DNA of 64,000 nt, taken from the NCBI GenBank assembly GCA_029204225.1, contig CM055103.1, positions 47,070,703 through 47,134,702 on the forward strand, given 5' to 3'. The first letter of the stretch is position 1. The number at the start of each line of letters is the position of its first letter. Of this stretch, positions 21,527 to 32,990 are shown in pieces. The DNA comes from Diphasiastrum complanatum (lineage: Eukaryota > Streptophyta > Lycopodiopsida > Lycopodiales > Lycopodiaceae). Both the position numbers and the translations under genes were made by a program. Under the pieces are notes generated by a model. It was not told the origin of the DNA. It did no database searches and saw only the letters and a program-made list of their open reading frames with translations.

Positions 21527-22181
21527 TGTGAAAAATACAGATCCTAAGTGGATCTAAACTCCAAGATCATTGGCTTGAATGCTTGCACTCCAAACTACAT
21601 AAGCTAGGAATTGGCAACACATTCTATACTACCTAGAATGCAAAGAACTTGATCAAAAAGCATTTATCACAAATGGAAACTTCCATAAACATCAAGTGCG
21701 GCCCAAAATAGCATTATACAGTCCATAATACATCAGCCTACCACTTTTGGAAAGCACCTAAGATCATACACAATAGCTTGAAGACAATACACACAACAAT
21801 GCTCTCAATGGAGGAAGAAACAATGACAATGATCTATTGATCTCAATGAAGCATACAAAAGGTTTCTCCAACCTGTTCTCCACGACTTCCCTACTATTTA
21901 TGGATGAGAAAGATGACTCTCTCTCCTCTCTCTAGAAGGTACTTGACCCTAGATATTCCCTATATAGGAAAAATAGCTAAAAATGGCTTATATGACCAAA
22001 ATACATCAAAATGGTCTCATTTTGAAGGGTATGAAGTTTGACACTTCATCATACTGAAAAAATACAGTAAATAAAAACATTGTGGCCTGGTTCACACGTG
22101 TGAAACTCCAGAACCAAAACTATTTACAATTTTAGCCAATTTAGGCCTCAAACTAGCTAGGAAATGTTGACAATTTTCATA
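21527..22181 (-). repeat. 5' LTR of young copia
   Basis: 655 bp, same length as its partner. The differences I see are one in the CACGACTTYCC block, one in GATGAGRAAG, and the last dinucleotide (CA to TA at 22180-22181 on the plus strand). Confidence 0.95.
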
Positions 22182-23109
22182 CTTTTATTATCATCACTTT
22201 GTATGTGGACAATACATTGCTTTTTAGCAACAATATTGATCTGATAAGAGAAACTAAGACAATGCTATCTTCCAAATTCAACATGACCAATTCAGGCATT
22301 ATTGTCTAGGTATTCAAATCCAAAGAGATAGAAAACAAAATTTGATCTACATTACTCAACAAAGATACATTCACAATGCCTTAATCAAATATAATCTAAT
22401 GAATTGTAAACCAACTCTCTCATCGATGGAGCCAAGACTCAAGGTGTTGAAGGACCAGTGTCCCCAAACAATCGAAGAGAAGGAGCAGATGTGTGAGTAT
22501 TCTTATCATTCGATAATAGGATCTCTTATGTACGCAATGATCCGTGCCAGACCAGACATAGTTTTTGCAGTTAGCTCTTGAAGTCAGTATATGACCAATC
22601 TTGGTATTACACATTGGAAGGATCTTATCAAAGTTTTGAAATATCTTCGAGCTACTATGGAGTTTTGCATTTGTTATGGAGCAGTCGACAATGACAAACT
22701 CAATATTCTCAGTGGTTTTTCAGATGCATGTTGGGCAGGAGATGTAGACACTCATAAATCCACTTTCGGATTTACATTCTTCCTCAACAATGGTCCTATT
22801 TCATTGAAAAGTCACAAGCAAACTTTGATTGCTCTATCTATATCGGAGCCTCTCAAGCTACAAAGGAAGCAGTATGGTTGAGAAACTTACTTTCAGATAT
22901 CAATCTGAATCAATATGCTCCTACAATTCTATTTTGTGATAATCGAATTGCCATTGCTTTATCAGCCAACCCTAGATTTCATTCTAGAAGTAAGCACATT
23001 GAAATTAAGTATCACTATGTCAGAAGCAAAGTTCTTGACAAAGAGGTTTTGACTTGTGCAGAACTAAATTCGAAGGTCAAAGCATTCATGGATTCAGATT
23101 AAGGGGGAG
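22182..23109 (+). pseudogene. Old copia element, right part: RT to RNase H end
   Basis: Continues the RT cut at 17018: LYVDNTLLFS (YVDD box changed to YVDN), then IYITQQRYIHNALIKYNL, a YHSIIGSLMYAMIRARPDI block, LRATMEFCICYG, the RNase H SGFSDACWAGDVDTHKST, LFCDNRIAIALSANPRFH, and SKHIEIKYHYVRSKVL. It ends KVKAFMDSD-stop, directly before a polypurine tract AAGGGGGA (from 23101). The frame is broken at a few points (for example near 22581 and 22881) but is less decayed than other pol relics here. Loss of the second YVDD aspartate would inactivate RT. Confidence 0.9.
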
Positions 23110-23640
23110 CATTAGATTATTCTACTATTTCAGTGTTGGATTACTCTACTTATCAGAGTGACTCAGCCGAATGATCAATCTTTAATTTTCATGCACTTCT
23201 GTAGTTCTCTTTATATTTCTATACAGTCTACAAAAATACTCAAGAATTGCTAACAGGTGGTTCTGACATATTGGACATCATCCGACATATCGACGTCCCC
23301 GATATATCGAAGACTTCGGCCATGTCGATGAAAGACGGTTACTATTCCACTTGAATTGAAACTACAGACTTGACCCAACTGATTTGCAAGTAAATTTTTG
23401 AGAAGTCCTAATTGGATGGATGCCAGCTCATTATGGCCAATTGGCTATTGCGATATGCGACCTAATAGTTGTCCTACTGGGTGTGCATTATTTGCTTAGT
23501 ATAAATAGATAATCATCAAACATGTCATTAGCATTAGCTCAACTCAGTTTCATTCAAAATTTATCAGAGTCTTGCTACTCGTGCTTATTGCACATCATCA
23601 GCGGAAGCATAATCAGATAGAGTTTTAGCTACTTAGAGAT
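23110..23640 (+). mobile_element. Candidate 3' LTR of the old copia (boundaries approximate)
   Basis: Follows the polypurine tract. It has a TATA-like TATAAATA at 23500-23507. The start (CATTAGATTATTC) has lost the canonical TG and the right end was not located. Confidence 0.5.
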
Positions 23641-24474
23641 AGCTTAGAGTATGTGCTTTCTATCTGCAATTGTCTTGTGCTCATTATCATTTGATTTGTA
23701 CATGCTAAATGTTGAATCAATCTACTTATTTTACCGTGTTCAATATTATTTCATAATGTATGCATCTCTATGATTGTTTGTAACTGATAATCTCTTATAG
23801 TCTTGTTTGATAATTCAATACTTCATTGTTTGGCTATGAAATCACTTTAGCACTAATGATTTCAAAGTTAGTTTCTAAAAGATTGAATGTGACTTATGTC
23901 ATTATGTTTTGTTCAATATTGATAGGCGTAGTCATGCATTAGGAAAGAAGGCTTTATTCCGCTACACTCGATAAGTCGCTTGAAAGAGATATCGAGTTGA
24001 CCATGAGTTGACCGACCAAAACTTTGACTGGCCATAACTTCTTCACCGTAGCTTGGAAGTTGGTGATCTTGGGGTGTCGTTGGAAAGCTCTCGTCGAGGG
24101 CTTTCTAATGGCACTATAATCGTATCACTTTGAGTTGTCGTTCAAAAGTTATGATTTTTTTCAATCAAAACTGGACTACGCACATAATTGCTAATCATCG
24201 AAGACTGTGTGGGCAAGATTGCGGGTAGAAAAAGATTTCATTTAAGTATTTTACATTGCCAAAAAATTGTCATCCTACATGGCAATCCTTATAGGGCCCT
24301 TTCCAAGGCCAAATTTTCTCTAATGTCTTCATTCTGTTGGGTCTTTTTCATGTCTTCCGCTAATTTCACTTCATGTTATTTGGCGATCTGGAGCTCCATA
24401 TTGAGTTGTATCAGCTTTTGGCTAATCAATGTGTTCTTTGAACCCACAGTTCAGATATTATTTTTTCTAGATAT
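23641..24474. other. Unassigned sequence
   Basis: No gene is supported. The stretch 23990-24175 (TGGCCATAACTTCTTCACCG, GGAAAGCTCTCGTCGAGGGC) looks like non-coding internal sequence of an LTR element, but I cannot assign it. A frame at 24188-24493 has no motif. Confidence 0.3.
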
Positions 24475-24868
24475 GCTTTTCTCTCTCCATTGACACTCCT
24501 ATGGAGCAAGTTGTAAAAGATCCTAATAAGGGAGATGAAAGATCTTTCAAGGACATCACCCTTTTTAGGAGTCTTATTGGCTCCTTAATATGGCTTACAA
24601 TAACTAGCCCGATTTGAGTTTTAGTATTCATAAATTGAGCAATCAATGCAAGATCCTACAATTCATCAGTCAAAAATGGCCAAAAGGGTACTAAGATACA
24701 TATCTTCAACTTATGATTATGGTTTGTTCTACAAGAGTGAAGATCTATCAATCATTGGCTACACAGACTTGGATTTTGCTAGTGATAAAGTGGATCGAAA
24801 GTCTAAGTGTTATGGATCAAAAGACTACTTTTTGAGCTAAAGACTTTCAAGGAAGATGATCTACCAAT
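24475..24868 (+). pseudogene. Copia RT-RNase H relic, left part
   Basis: Frames read SLIGSLIWLTITSPDLSF, HKLSNQCK, QSKMAKRVLRYISSTYDYGL and GYTDLDFASDKVDRKS, the copia connection and start of RNase H. At about 24868 it is cut by a minus-strand gypsy LTR and appears to resume beyond that element at 31624. Confidence 0.85.
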
Positions 24869-25097
24869 CAGCCTATATTGAGCTATTGACCTCCTATTCT
24901 TTCATTAAAGCAGTCATTTACCATGCATGTGCTCCTATATCCAATTATAGGTCTGGGCCCTCATATGATTATTAATTACTTGAAACAACCACGTCCGGAG
25001 TGATGTAGCATAACTAATAACCGCACACAACTAGAGTGACCCGGCTATCCACGTCAGGAATTATTCTGATTCCCTTATATAGGACATGGACATAACA
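24869..25097 (-). repeat. 3' LTR of gypsy element, truncated
   Basis: The plus strand ends GGACATGGACATAACA, the reverse complement of the LTR start TGTTATGTCCATGTCC. It is homologous to 31385-31623 and stops where copia sequence begins. Confidence 0.9.
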
Positions 25098-25139
25098 TTC
25101 TTCCCCCCTTGGACCACTCCTATCTCTAGAAGTGAAACC

Positions 25140-25503
25140 TAGGGAAATTCTTCTTTATGCTTTCGACCCGCTCCCATGAATCATCATCCTAAGTCTGTCC
25201 GTTCCACCTAATCAAGCACTCAGAGATAGAATGATTTCTCAATTGTTTATCTCTATTTTTGAGTACCTTCTCAAGTTCCAAAGGAACACTAAGCGATAAG
25301 TCCTCCAAATGGGTAAGAACTTCCTCTGAACCAACTACATCACCTTCATGTAAATTTAATTTTAAACAGCTTACATGAAACACATGGTGAGTTGTAGATT
25401 TATTCTGAAGATCTAGTTCGTAAGCTAAAGAACCAATTTTCTTTATAATTCGAAACGGTCCACAATATCTGGTAGACAATCTATAATGTTGCCCCATATG
25501 CAT
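25140..25503 (-). pseudogene. Gypsy integrase C-terminus with chromodomain-like tail
   Basis: An open frame reads LSTRYCGPFRIIKKIGSLAY (the GPF/Y module), HHVFHVSCLK, then VLKNRDKQLRNHSISECLIRW. The last block has the length and position of the chromodomain-like tail of plant chromoviruses, which in those families guides integration (family knowledge). A stop near 25188 separates it from an EDDDSWE-like end. Confidence 0.75.
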
Positions 25504-25593
25504 GGTCTTAGAATCCTTAGGACAATCATCAACTTTGAAATCTTTGGGAGACCTCTTAAGATCGGCATAGTGCTTAGCTCTATCCTGAGCACT

Positions 25594-26280
25594 CTAGATA
25601 CAATCACGGGCCACTTGCAACATTTCACACATATCATGCAAGAAATCCGCAACTTTATGGATCTTAACAGACTTCGTCTCTACATTTACTAGAGATCTAG
25701 GTTGAAAGTCATACATCAGCATAAACGGACTATAACCAGTAGCAGAATGTTTCCTACTGTTATAAGCAAACTCAATCAAAGGAACGTAATTTTTCCACTG
25801 AGATTGTCTAATTAGTTCTCTCAGTCTAGCCATTTGATTCAGGACAACCAAAAGAACTAAAACTAAGCGAGATTTCTAGCTTATGGAATACAGTTGACCA
25901 GAAGTGAACTGTAAATTTAGGATCTCTATCACTAACTATATCACTTGGCAGTCCATAAAGCCTAAATAATCTTTCCACAAAGATCTGGGCTGAATCTAAA
26001 GCCTTAGCAGTTGACTTGATTGGTATAAAAGTAGCTAACTTTGTCAACCTATCCACCACAACCCAAATAGAATCATTTTGGCATTGGGTCTTTGAAAGTC
26101 CAACCTTAAAATCCATAGATATACTTTCCCATCTTTTCTGAGGAATATCTGCGGATGTAACAACCCTCTAGTCTTCAAGCGTTTAGCTTTGGCTAACTGA
26201 AAAGGTCTACATTTAACCACATAAGACTCGACAAATGGCTTGAGTTTTGGCCAATAAAACTCTCTTCTGACCAAGTCCAA
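25594..26280 (-). pseudogene. Gypsy integrase core
   Basis: Three overlapping frames. The zinc-binding end FYWPKLKPFVESYVVKCRPF has one of the usual C..C cysteines lost. The core has WVVVDRLTKLATFIPI (first catalytic D), GLPSDIVSDRDPKFT (second D), then WKNYVPLIEFAYN past the expected catalytic E. At least two frameshifts and one stop (near 25600) inactivate it. Confidence 0.85.
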
Positions 26281-26505
26281 AGTCCAATATATACCCGGAT
26301 GACCTGCACAGGGAACGTCATGACACTCATAAAGAATTCTCTTCTTTATCTTATCATCCGCTGGTACACAAACTTTTCCATTTTGAAATAGTAATCCACC
26401 TCGGATAGAGAACTATTCTGCTATATTCTTATCTTTCCTAGGAACTTGAGACCCATGTGAGTAAATCTCTATTCCACTCTCATTTTTTCCTGTCTCCACC
26501 ATCTT

Positions 26506-26805
26506 TTAGATTGGACCAAAATGAGAATCAGATTCACACCTCCCTCTCAGTGAGAGATATAGATCAGTGGAAATCTGGGTGAATGAAAGTTCATTTAATC
26601 TGATTAAGCGCATCTGCAACCTGGTTAGAGCTTCCTTGACATATTGGATCTCATCATCAAATCCCTGCATAAGCTCAGCCAAACGAGCTTTACGACCCCT
26701 CAAATCGTTCTGATTACAAAAGTACTTTAGAGGCTGGTGATATGTATACACTATAAACTGACTACCATAAAGGTAATGCCTCCAAGTTTTCAGTGCATGT
26801 ATCAC
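26506..26805 (-). pseudogene. Gypsy RNase H
   Basis: HALKTWRHYLYGSQFIVYT, HQPLKYF and ELMQGFDDEIQYVKE are the second half of a gypsy RNase H. It overlaps the end of the RT frame by a frameshift. The usual TDH motif reads TYH, so the catalytic aspartate is lost. Confidence 0.85.
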
Positions 26806-27766
26806 AGCAAATAACTTCTTTTTTTTGTTTTGTGTACCGCAACTGAGGCCCTACAAATTTCTTGCTTTCAAACGCTATCGGCCTATCATCTTGTAGAAGA
26901 ACTGCCCCTATCGCCAAATCACTCACATCAGTTTGCATGATGTCAGGTTTATCAAGATTCACGATCTCTAAAACAGGAGCTGAAGCAACCATTTGCTTGA
27001 CTTTCACAAAGCATTGGTTCAATTCATCATTCCACTCAATAGGCTCACTTGGTTGACCTCTCTTTTTCTTTTTATTAACTCTGCCTTTAGTCAAATTATT
27101 TAAAGGTGCCGCCACTTTTGCATAATCCTCAATTGACTTACAAAAGAAAACTATAAAATCGAAAAAATATTTAACTTCTCGAACCGTCTTCGGTATCGGC
27201 CACTCAAGCACTGTCTTGACCTCATTCCCATCAATCTCCAACCCACTACGGGTGATCTTATGACCGAGATACAATAACTCATGCTTAAAAAACTCACATT
27301 TAGATTCTTTAACATAAAGCTTCTCTCGTCTAAAAATATCTAAGATAGTCTTAAGATGATTCAAATGCTCCTTAAGTGTCCTACTGTAGATGAGAATGTC
27401 ATCCAAGAATACAACCACATACTTTCCTAGATGTGGACGAGAAAGATCATCATTCGTCAACCCAAAAGGAAGCACGAGACATTCATAATGACTGAATATC
27501 ATCCAAAAACCAGTCTTTTGCACATCATTCGGATGAATCCTAATATGATGATATCCGGTACTAAGATCTATCTTTGTGAAGTATTTAGCTCCACCTAATC
27601 GATCTACCAGATCATCCATACGAGGCAAAGGATATTTATTCTTAATAGTTACCTTATTCAACCGCTTATAGTCCACACACAACCTGAAGCCTCCATCTTT
27701 CTTTGATTTAAGAAGAATAGGAACACCCCAAGGTGATTTACTTGGCTGAATATGACCCATCTTCAA
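26762..27766 (-). pseudogene. Gypsy reverse transcriptase plus start of RNase H, 334-codon open frame
   Basis: Longest gypsy frame in the window. In order: PWGVPILLKSKKDGGFRLC, YPLPRMDDLVDRLGGAKYF, KIDLSTGYHHIRI, LPFGLTN, the catalytic VVFLDDILIYS (FLDD form), YLGHKITRSGLEID, and the RNase H start VLEIVNLDKPDIMQTDVSDL and IGAVLLQDDRPIAFESKKF. A normal AFM..N..F block after LPFGLTN is shortened (NDDLSRPHLGKY), a small deletion that likely impairs folding. It shares its family with the elements at 32.4 and 42.2 kb. Confidence 0.92.
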
Positions 27767-28402
27767 ATAATTTTCAATTTGCTTAGTAATCTATATCTCT
27801 TCTTTTTGAGAGGACCTGTAAGGTTGTCTAGAAATAGGGCGACTACCTAGAATTAACTCTATCTTATGGTCTACCGATCTGGACGACAATATTCCATGAG
27901 GTAATTCTTCTGAAAATACATATTTAATTCAGACAGTATCTTATTCTTCCCAATTTGCTCCTGATCTAAGTCTACAGAGTTAAGAATTTTTGACAATTCA
28001 CGACTATTTAGATGTATTTCAGATAAATTGAAAAATTGGCTTACCAAATAAAGAATAAGCTTCATACTGCGAATCCAAAATTTCCACTACACTAGCAAAT
28101 GAACTCATCCCAGACGGATGTACATATTTGTCTCCAAACAGTATAACTATTTCTTTACCCTACTAAAAAGAGAGAACATGCTTCTCAAAATCTATCTCAT
28201 GATGTTTATCATATAACCACTCATATCCTAGAATTATGTCTGTACATGCTAAATCTAAAACATGGAAATCGATTAACTCTCTATAATCTTGGATCCAAAC
28301 TAGGAGTCTTGAAACTTTAACATCCCACATCTCCAACTCCGCACCTGAAGCTAGATATACTTGATATCTATGGTTATTGGCTTCAATTTCCAGGCCGAGT
28401 TT
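27767..28402 (-). pseudogene. Gypsy protease-RT linker, degenerate
   Basis: No long frame. The position between protease and RT, and scattered residues of the RT approach (for example the minus-strand frame 27871-28065), assign it. The C-terminal half of the protease is unreadable. Confidence 0.6.
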
Positions 28403-28702
28403 CTACACAAGGCCAAACTCAATGAAATTATGAGTAGATCCATTGTCCACTAAAATACTAGCTTCATGTCCTTTAACAATGCCTTTCAAACGAAATAAAT
28501 CATTTGGCAAGAATGAAGTAGTACTAAAAAAACAATCGCACTCACAATTAACTTTATTAATTTCCAGCTTAACATTTTCTTTACCTGGCATCTCAATCAC
28601 TTGAGCTGCGCCTTTCTTTTGTTCTGGACAGAATTTCATAACGTGTCCAGACTGACTACAATGGAAACACACATTGGTCCTTCTTGCCTTTTTCCGAGAC
28701 AA
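28403..28702 (-). pseudogene. Gag zinc knuckle and protease start
   Basis: CFHCSQSGHVMKFC is an intact CCHC knuckle. It is followed by a Cys-rich spacer (NCECDCFFS) and ASILVDNGSTHNFIEFGLV, the protease active site with DSG changed to DNG. The plus-strand fragment at 32.4 kb has the same spacer and keeps DSG. Confidence 0.85.
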
Positions 28703-29501
28703 ATGCTTCTTTTGTCTAAACTCAGATGCAGCTTGATCCAGTTCATCAAAATACTTAGATTTTTTATTCTCACGAACTCTTTTCGTTTCTTTCTTTTGGC
28801 TGGGTCTGGATGATCCAGATGATTAGCCTGTAATTGCTTCTTAGATGCCACCACTATGGAATCATACGCTTTCGCGACTCGTACGACGTCATCGAAAGTT
28901 TGAAGCACATTACGCTTACACTCATTCTGATAATATGTAGGCAGACCTAAGATAAACTACCACATTGCCAGTTTTGCATCGAATGAGGGAACTTTATTCC
29001 ATAAATCCATAAAATCTTGCAGGTATGAGTCAAAACTCCGAGTACGCATTTTGCAATTAGCAAATCTTTGGTAGAAATCTGAGTCGTCCACAAGCACAAA
29101 TGACTTTCTGAACACTTCCATAAACTCATCCCATGTGGTAGGTTTAGGTTGCAAATCACGCCACCATGACGAAGCTTTCCCATGGAAGAACAAAATCACA
29201 CTCAATCATTTTTTCTTCAGGAATTCCGTGTAGATTAAAATAACCGGTCCACTTGGTTAACCAGCCATCTACAACTTTGGCTTTTCTCTCTTTCTTCTCC
29301 CCCAAAAATGGTTCTGGCTGAAAGCCCAAATTTGGTGCAGATAAAGTTTTCACTTGATTCAACAGTACTTCCATTTGTTGATCCTTTAAAGTGTTCATGT
29401 TGTTCATTTCATTAAGCGTTGGCTTAACAATTGGAAAATTTGCAGATAGATGGCATTGGCACCTGACCATCCATAGCTGCATTTGCATTGTCATCTGCCA
29501 T
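28636..29501 (-). pseudogene. Gypsy gag, frameshifted
   Basis: The probable start codon is at 29501-29499 (MADDNANAAMDG). The body is in other frames: KVVDGWLTKWTGYFNLHGIP (retrotrans_gag start), SVILFFHGKASSWWRDL, then YLQDFMDLWNKVP and FDDVVRVAKAYDS leading to the knuckle. At least three frameshifts or stops. Confidence 0.75.
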
Positions 29502-31120
29502 ATTGATTTCCTGACATGCAAAATTAGCTTAATTAGTCGAGATCCAATCATCAACTAATAAGTGAAAAGTTCAGAACCTTCGTAACTAGCCGATATTACT
29601 CAGCAAGGTCTTTCACTCATTTAAGCAAAATTTCGCAAAATCAATATCAGACTGATTCAAACAACTACTTTTAGGACCAAACCCAAAAATTTACGAAAAT
29701 TCGAGATTTTCGAAAACCGTGGACCAACTGTGAAAATCGATTAAGAAGATTGATTTAACCAATTCATAGGCATTGTCACATATCAAAAACGTTTTGAGAC
29801 ATCTTGCATGCATCTAACTTGATATGCACTTACTTTTTCGAAAAAACAAAAAAATGTCTGTACTAGATAGCCTAATTACTAGGAAATATGCTTTTCCAAA
29901 AATAGCTTCATGCAAGAAATCTACTGATCAAACTACTGATTACGCATGCAAGATGCATCCAAGCATGCATACAAGTCTATTCATAAATTTCCATCAATAG
30001 ACAAGCACAACCCTCAGTTACAAGCATGCATGCATCAGAACAATTCCAAAATTTTGCAAATTTTAGTTTAAAAATTGCCAAATTTCAGACAACCATAACT
30101 TTCTCTATAGCACACCAAATTGGTCGCTATAAAGCATAGTACAGAGGGAGAGTGGGTCCAGAAGGCACTTGCCACATCACCCTTCCACCTAGGCTTCACA
30201 CATGCGAGCAGTAAATGGCCAAAAATCAGGTAGTAGGGAGCACTTTAGGAAGGTGGTATCATCAAAAATTGTACTTTAGCCCAATAAGCATCCAATTAGA
30301 GCTTACAAGCACTCTACTAAGGTTCATTAGGGAGACATAGAAGCTTCTAACAGGTCCAACAAGCCATCATATGCTCGGATCATGCAAAAAATGCATTTTT
30401 GGCCTCCTTCAACAAGCAAAACTTCAAGATGATGGTGTCTAATGCTCACCTATTTGGATGCATGATGGCTCAAATCAGAGGAAATCCATCATATCTTTAA
30501 GCTTGTAATGAGAATCAATAGGTTCAGACGCCCATTGGAAAGGTATTTCATACACTATTTTTTGATGTTTAGAGCCCCTTAATGGTGTCCAATCCTAAAC
30601 AGACTTCATGACAGCTCTAGGATAGTTTCATTACACCTGTGAAAATGTGCTTACCAACTACTGTCTAAGAATTGTGAGATCTACCACAAAATTAGTCCAA
30701 AAATCATCAGAAACCCATGTTTTTTGACCAATTTTGACCAAAATTTGTGGGATAAATCCACAAATAAGTGAAATATGATCCTAATATCTGTAAATCCATT
30801 TCATGCAAGCCCAAAAAGTTTCAATTTTAGTTGAATATAAATTATATAGCCCATCTATGGTCCAAAAACCCCAATTTTTGGTCCAAAATCACTATCTAGT
30901 GAAAAATTCACTAAAACCATCAATAATCCTATGATTTCCATCAAAATTAATGGAGCAAATCCAAAATTATGATCTTTAGGCTGAAAGTACACCAACGATC
31001 TGAGAAGGCACCTACTTGGATATGAATTCCACCACCTGGAAGAATAAGCAAAGAGATACACCAAAGAAACTGTAAAAATCCAAGATCCTCAAGCCCCACC
31101 TCCTGGTAGATGTGATCCAA
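29502..31120 (-). other. Long untranslated leader of the gypsy element
   Basis: 1.6 kb with no credible frame, lying between primer site and gag. It is homologous block by block to 42681-44600 of the plus-strand element (for example the CCAATTTTTGGTCC block and the TCGATTTTCACAG block). Confidence 0.75.
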
Positions 31121-31132
31121 GCTTTGATACCA
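31121..31132 (-). other. Primer-binding site, one base off initiator-Met
   Basis: The minus strand reads TGGTATCAAAGC. The plus-strand family member has TGGTATCAGAGC. Confidence 0.85.
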
Positions 31133-31133
31133 C

Positions 31134-31623
31134 TATAACGATCACCAAATGAAGATCTTCAAGAATTTTGTCACATGCAAACCAAAAGAACACCTGTGGA
31201 GCATGAACCACCCAACCAATATGGAGAGGATAGTCAATACCCTAACCAATCCTCCCCCAAGCCAAAAATGAATGAACACAAGAGAGGAGAGGAAACCTGG
31301 CTCAAGAATTTGAAATTCCAATAGGGAGATGGGTGAGTTTCCATGGTATATATTCTCTTCAAGAGGAGAGAATATTCTCCTTAGGATCCCCATGCAGCCT
31401 ATATTGAGCTACCGACCTCCTATTTTTGCATTAAAGGAGTCATTCACCATGCATGTGCTCCTATGTCCAATTATAGGTCTGGGCCCTCATATGATTATTA
31501 ATTACTTGAAACGATCACGTCCGGAATGATGTGGTATAACTAATAACCACATACAACTGGAGTGACCCGACTATCCATGTCAGGAATTATTTTGATTCCC
31601 TTATACAGGACATGGACATAACA
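31134..31623 (-). repeat. 5' LTR of minus-strand gypsy element
   Basis: 490 bp, nearly the length of the 489-bp LTRs at 42179 and 48420 and alignable throughout. Confidence 0.92.
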
Positions 31624-31784
31624 GGAGGAGAGATCTATTTGGCACATATTAATAGTACAACATCATGTATTACCGATCTACTCACCAAACCTTTGAGTAA
31701 AAGTTCCTTCATCAAGCATAGGTCCAATTTTGGATTGATTCCATGATCAATGTTTAAGTCAAATAGATAACTTTTTAGGAGGAG
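31624..31784 (+). pseudogene. Copia C-terminus, right part of the split relic
   Basis: Frames give EIYLAHINSTTSCITDLLTKPL (the ADIFTKPL motif, first part altered) and SSFIKHRSNFGLI, then a purine tract TAGGAGGAG before an LTR-like TGTTGAAAAT. This is the expected end of the copia relic whose RNase H start is at 24.5-24.9 kb. Confidence 0.75.
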
Positions 31785-32374
31785 TGTTGAAAATAAAAAA
31801 TCCATCTATCTTGACTTTTGGGGTTGATGAAGTTTTCCATCATGCATGTAGGTGTAGAACATGAAAAGGCCAAATTTGGCTTGGTAGGAACTCGAGCCAC
31901 TTCACATGCATTAAGTCAAGTTTGCCAAAAGTGACATGCAAAGCAAACTAAGACTTGTATTGGCACATGCATGAACATTTGTACATATGTATTCTAGAAA
32001 GTCACACAAGTATGAAAAATGTAGGTAGAGTTGCATTTCTCAACATGCAAAGTGGTAGGTGTCCATTTTTTTGGTAGAACAATAAGTGGAACAATAAGAT
32101 TTGAGGGCTGATCTACCTCGAGGTAATCCCATCTATTATATATGTATGTGAGTTTTCTCACAATTTTGATGATGAACCAAGCATTGAAGCTATTCTCTTG
32201 TCATTTGGATTTTTATCTAGTAAGCTTGAATTGTCCAGTCTCTCTCTACTCAAGGATAAGGCTTTCCTCATACATTAATTTTCTTTCTACTTTCCTCACA
32301 CAAGTGAAAGTAATTAATTTTTTATTATTAGAATGCTAGATTGTGATTTAGCCATAGAACCTAGAGATAGATAT
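31785..32374 (+). mobile_element. Candidate copia 3' LTR (right end uncertain)
   Basis: Starts TGTTGAAAATAAAA right after the purine tract. It contains a TATTATATATGTATG TATA-like run near 32131 and a CT-rich patch. The right boundary merges into a gypsy fragment at about 32375. Confidence 0.5.
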
Positions 32375-32990
32375 TGTTTTGTGTGAACTTTTGGAAATCT
32401 CACAGGAACCCCAACAACCGAAGAATAAAAAGTTGAACAAATCTATGTCTTGGATGAAGGCTAAGAAAGCAAATCTTTGTTTCATTTGCAATAAGGCTGG
32501 ACATATGATAAAGATTTGTCCAGAGAAAAAAAAAAAATCTGCGGCACATATGATTGATATTCCAAGGGATAAAGATAAAACTTTGGAAATTAATTTGTCT
32601 GATTGTGAGTGTGAATGTTCTTTTAGTATTGCTTCTTTCTTGCCTAATGAACTATTTCGTTTAACAGGCACAATTAAAAATCAAGAAGTAAGTATTTTAT
32701 TAGACAGTGGTTCTACTCATAATCTCATTAATTCTCGTCTTGTGTAGAAACTCAGCTTGAAAATTGAGCCAATAATCATAGATACAGAGTTTATCTAGCT
32801 TTAGGATCAGAGTTGGAGACTTGGAACGTAAAAGTGTCGAATCTCCCAGTTTTGATACAAAGACATAGAGAATTAGATAGTCACTCATGTTTTAGACCTA
32901 GCCCGCAATGATTTAATTTTTGGATATGAATGGTTACTTGGTAAATTGTCTTCTCTGGCTATAGATTTTGAGAAACATGTTCTCACTGTA
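32375..32990 (+). pseudogene. Gypsy gag zinc knuckle and protease fragment
   Basis: Frame 32379-32747 holds CFICNKAGHMIKIC (complete CCHC), a DCECECSFS spacer and VSILLDSGSTHNLINSRLV, the protease active site with an intact DSG. Beyond a stop at 32747 the frames continue with DLARNDLIFGYEWLLG and LAIDFEKHVL, the end of the protease. It has the same family as the elements at 25-31 and 42-49 kb but is cut at both ends. Confidence 0.88.

Larger units (their letters stand above)
17019..22181 (-). mobile_element. Young internally deleted Ty1/copia element
   Basis: A 5163-bp element with 655-bp LTRs (17019-17673 and 21527-22181), an initiator-Met primer site at 21515-21526, a long leader, one intact gag-protease-integrase frame and a polypurine tract GAAGAGGGAG (plus 17674-17683). 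By eye the two LTRs differ at about three positions, so insertion is recent relative to everything else here. It sits in an old plus-strand copia RT with the duplication CTTTT. Reverse transcriptase and RNase H are absent: coding sequence jumps from the first RT block to the C-terminal ADIFTKPL region. It is therefore non-autonomous. Confidence 0.95.
24869..31623 (-). mobile_element. Ty3/gypsy element, minus strand, nested in a copia relic
   Basis: Has a complete 5' LTR (31134-31623, 490 bp), a primer site (31121-31132), a 1.6-kb leader, degenerate gag, protease, RT, RNase H and integrase in normal order, a polypurine tract AAGGGGGGAAGAA on the minus strand (plus 25098-25110), and a 3' LTR truncated to about 229 bp (24869-25097). 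It has the same LTR family and leader as the plus-strand element at 42179-48908. The outer end is truncated, so a target duplication cannot be checked. Copia RNase H sequence flanks it on both sides. Confidence 0.92.

Noticed and set aside
24188-24493. 101-codon hydrophobic frame
   Set aside because: No motif, no start context, overlaps sequence that looks like retrotransposon interior; probably chance.
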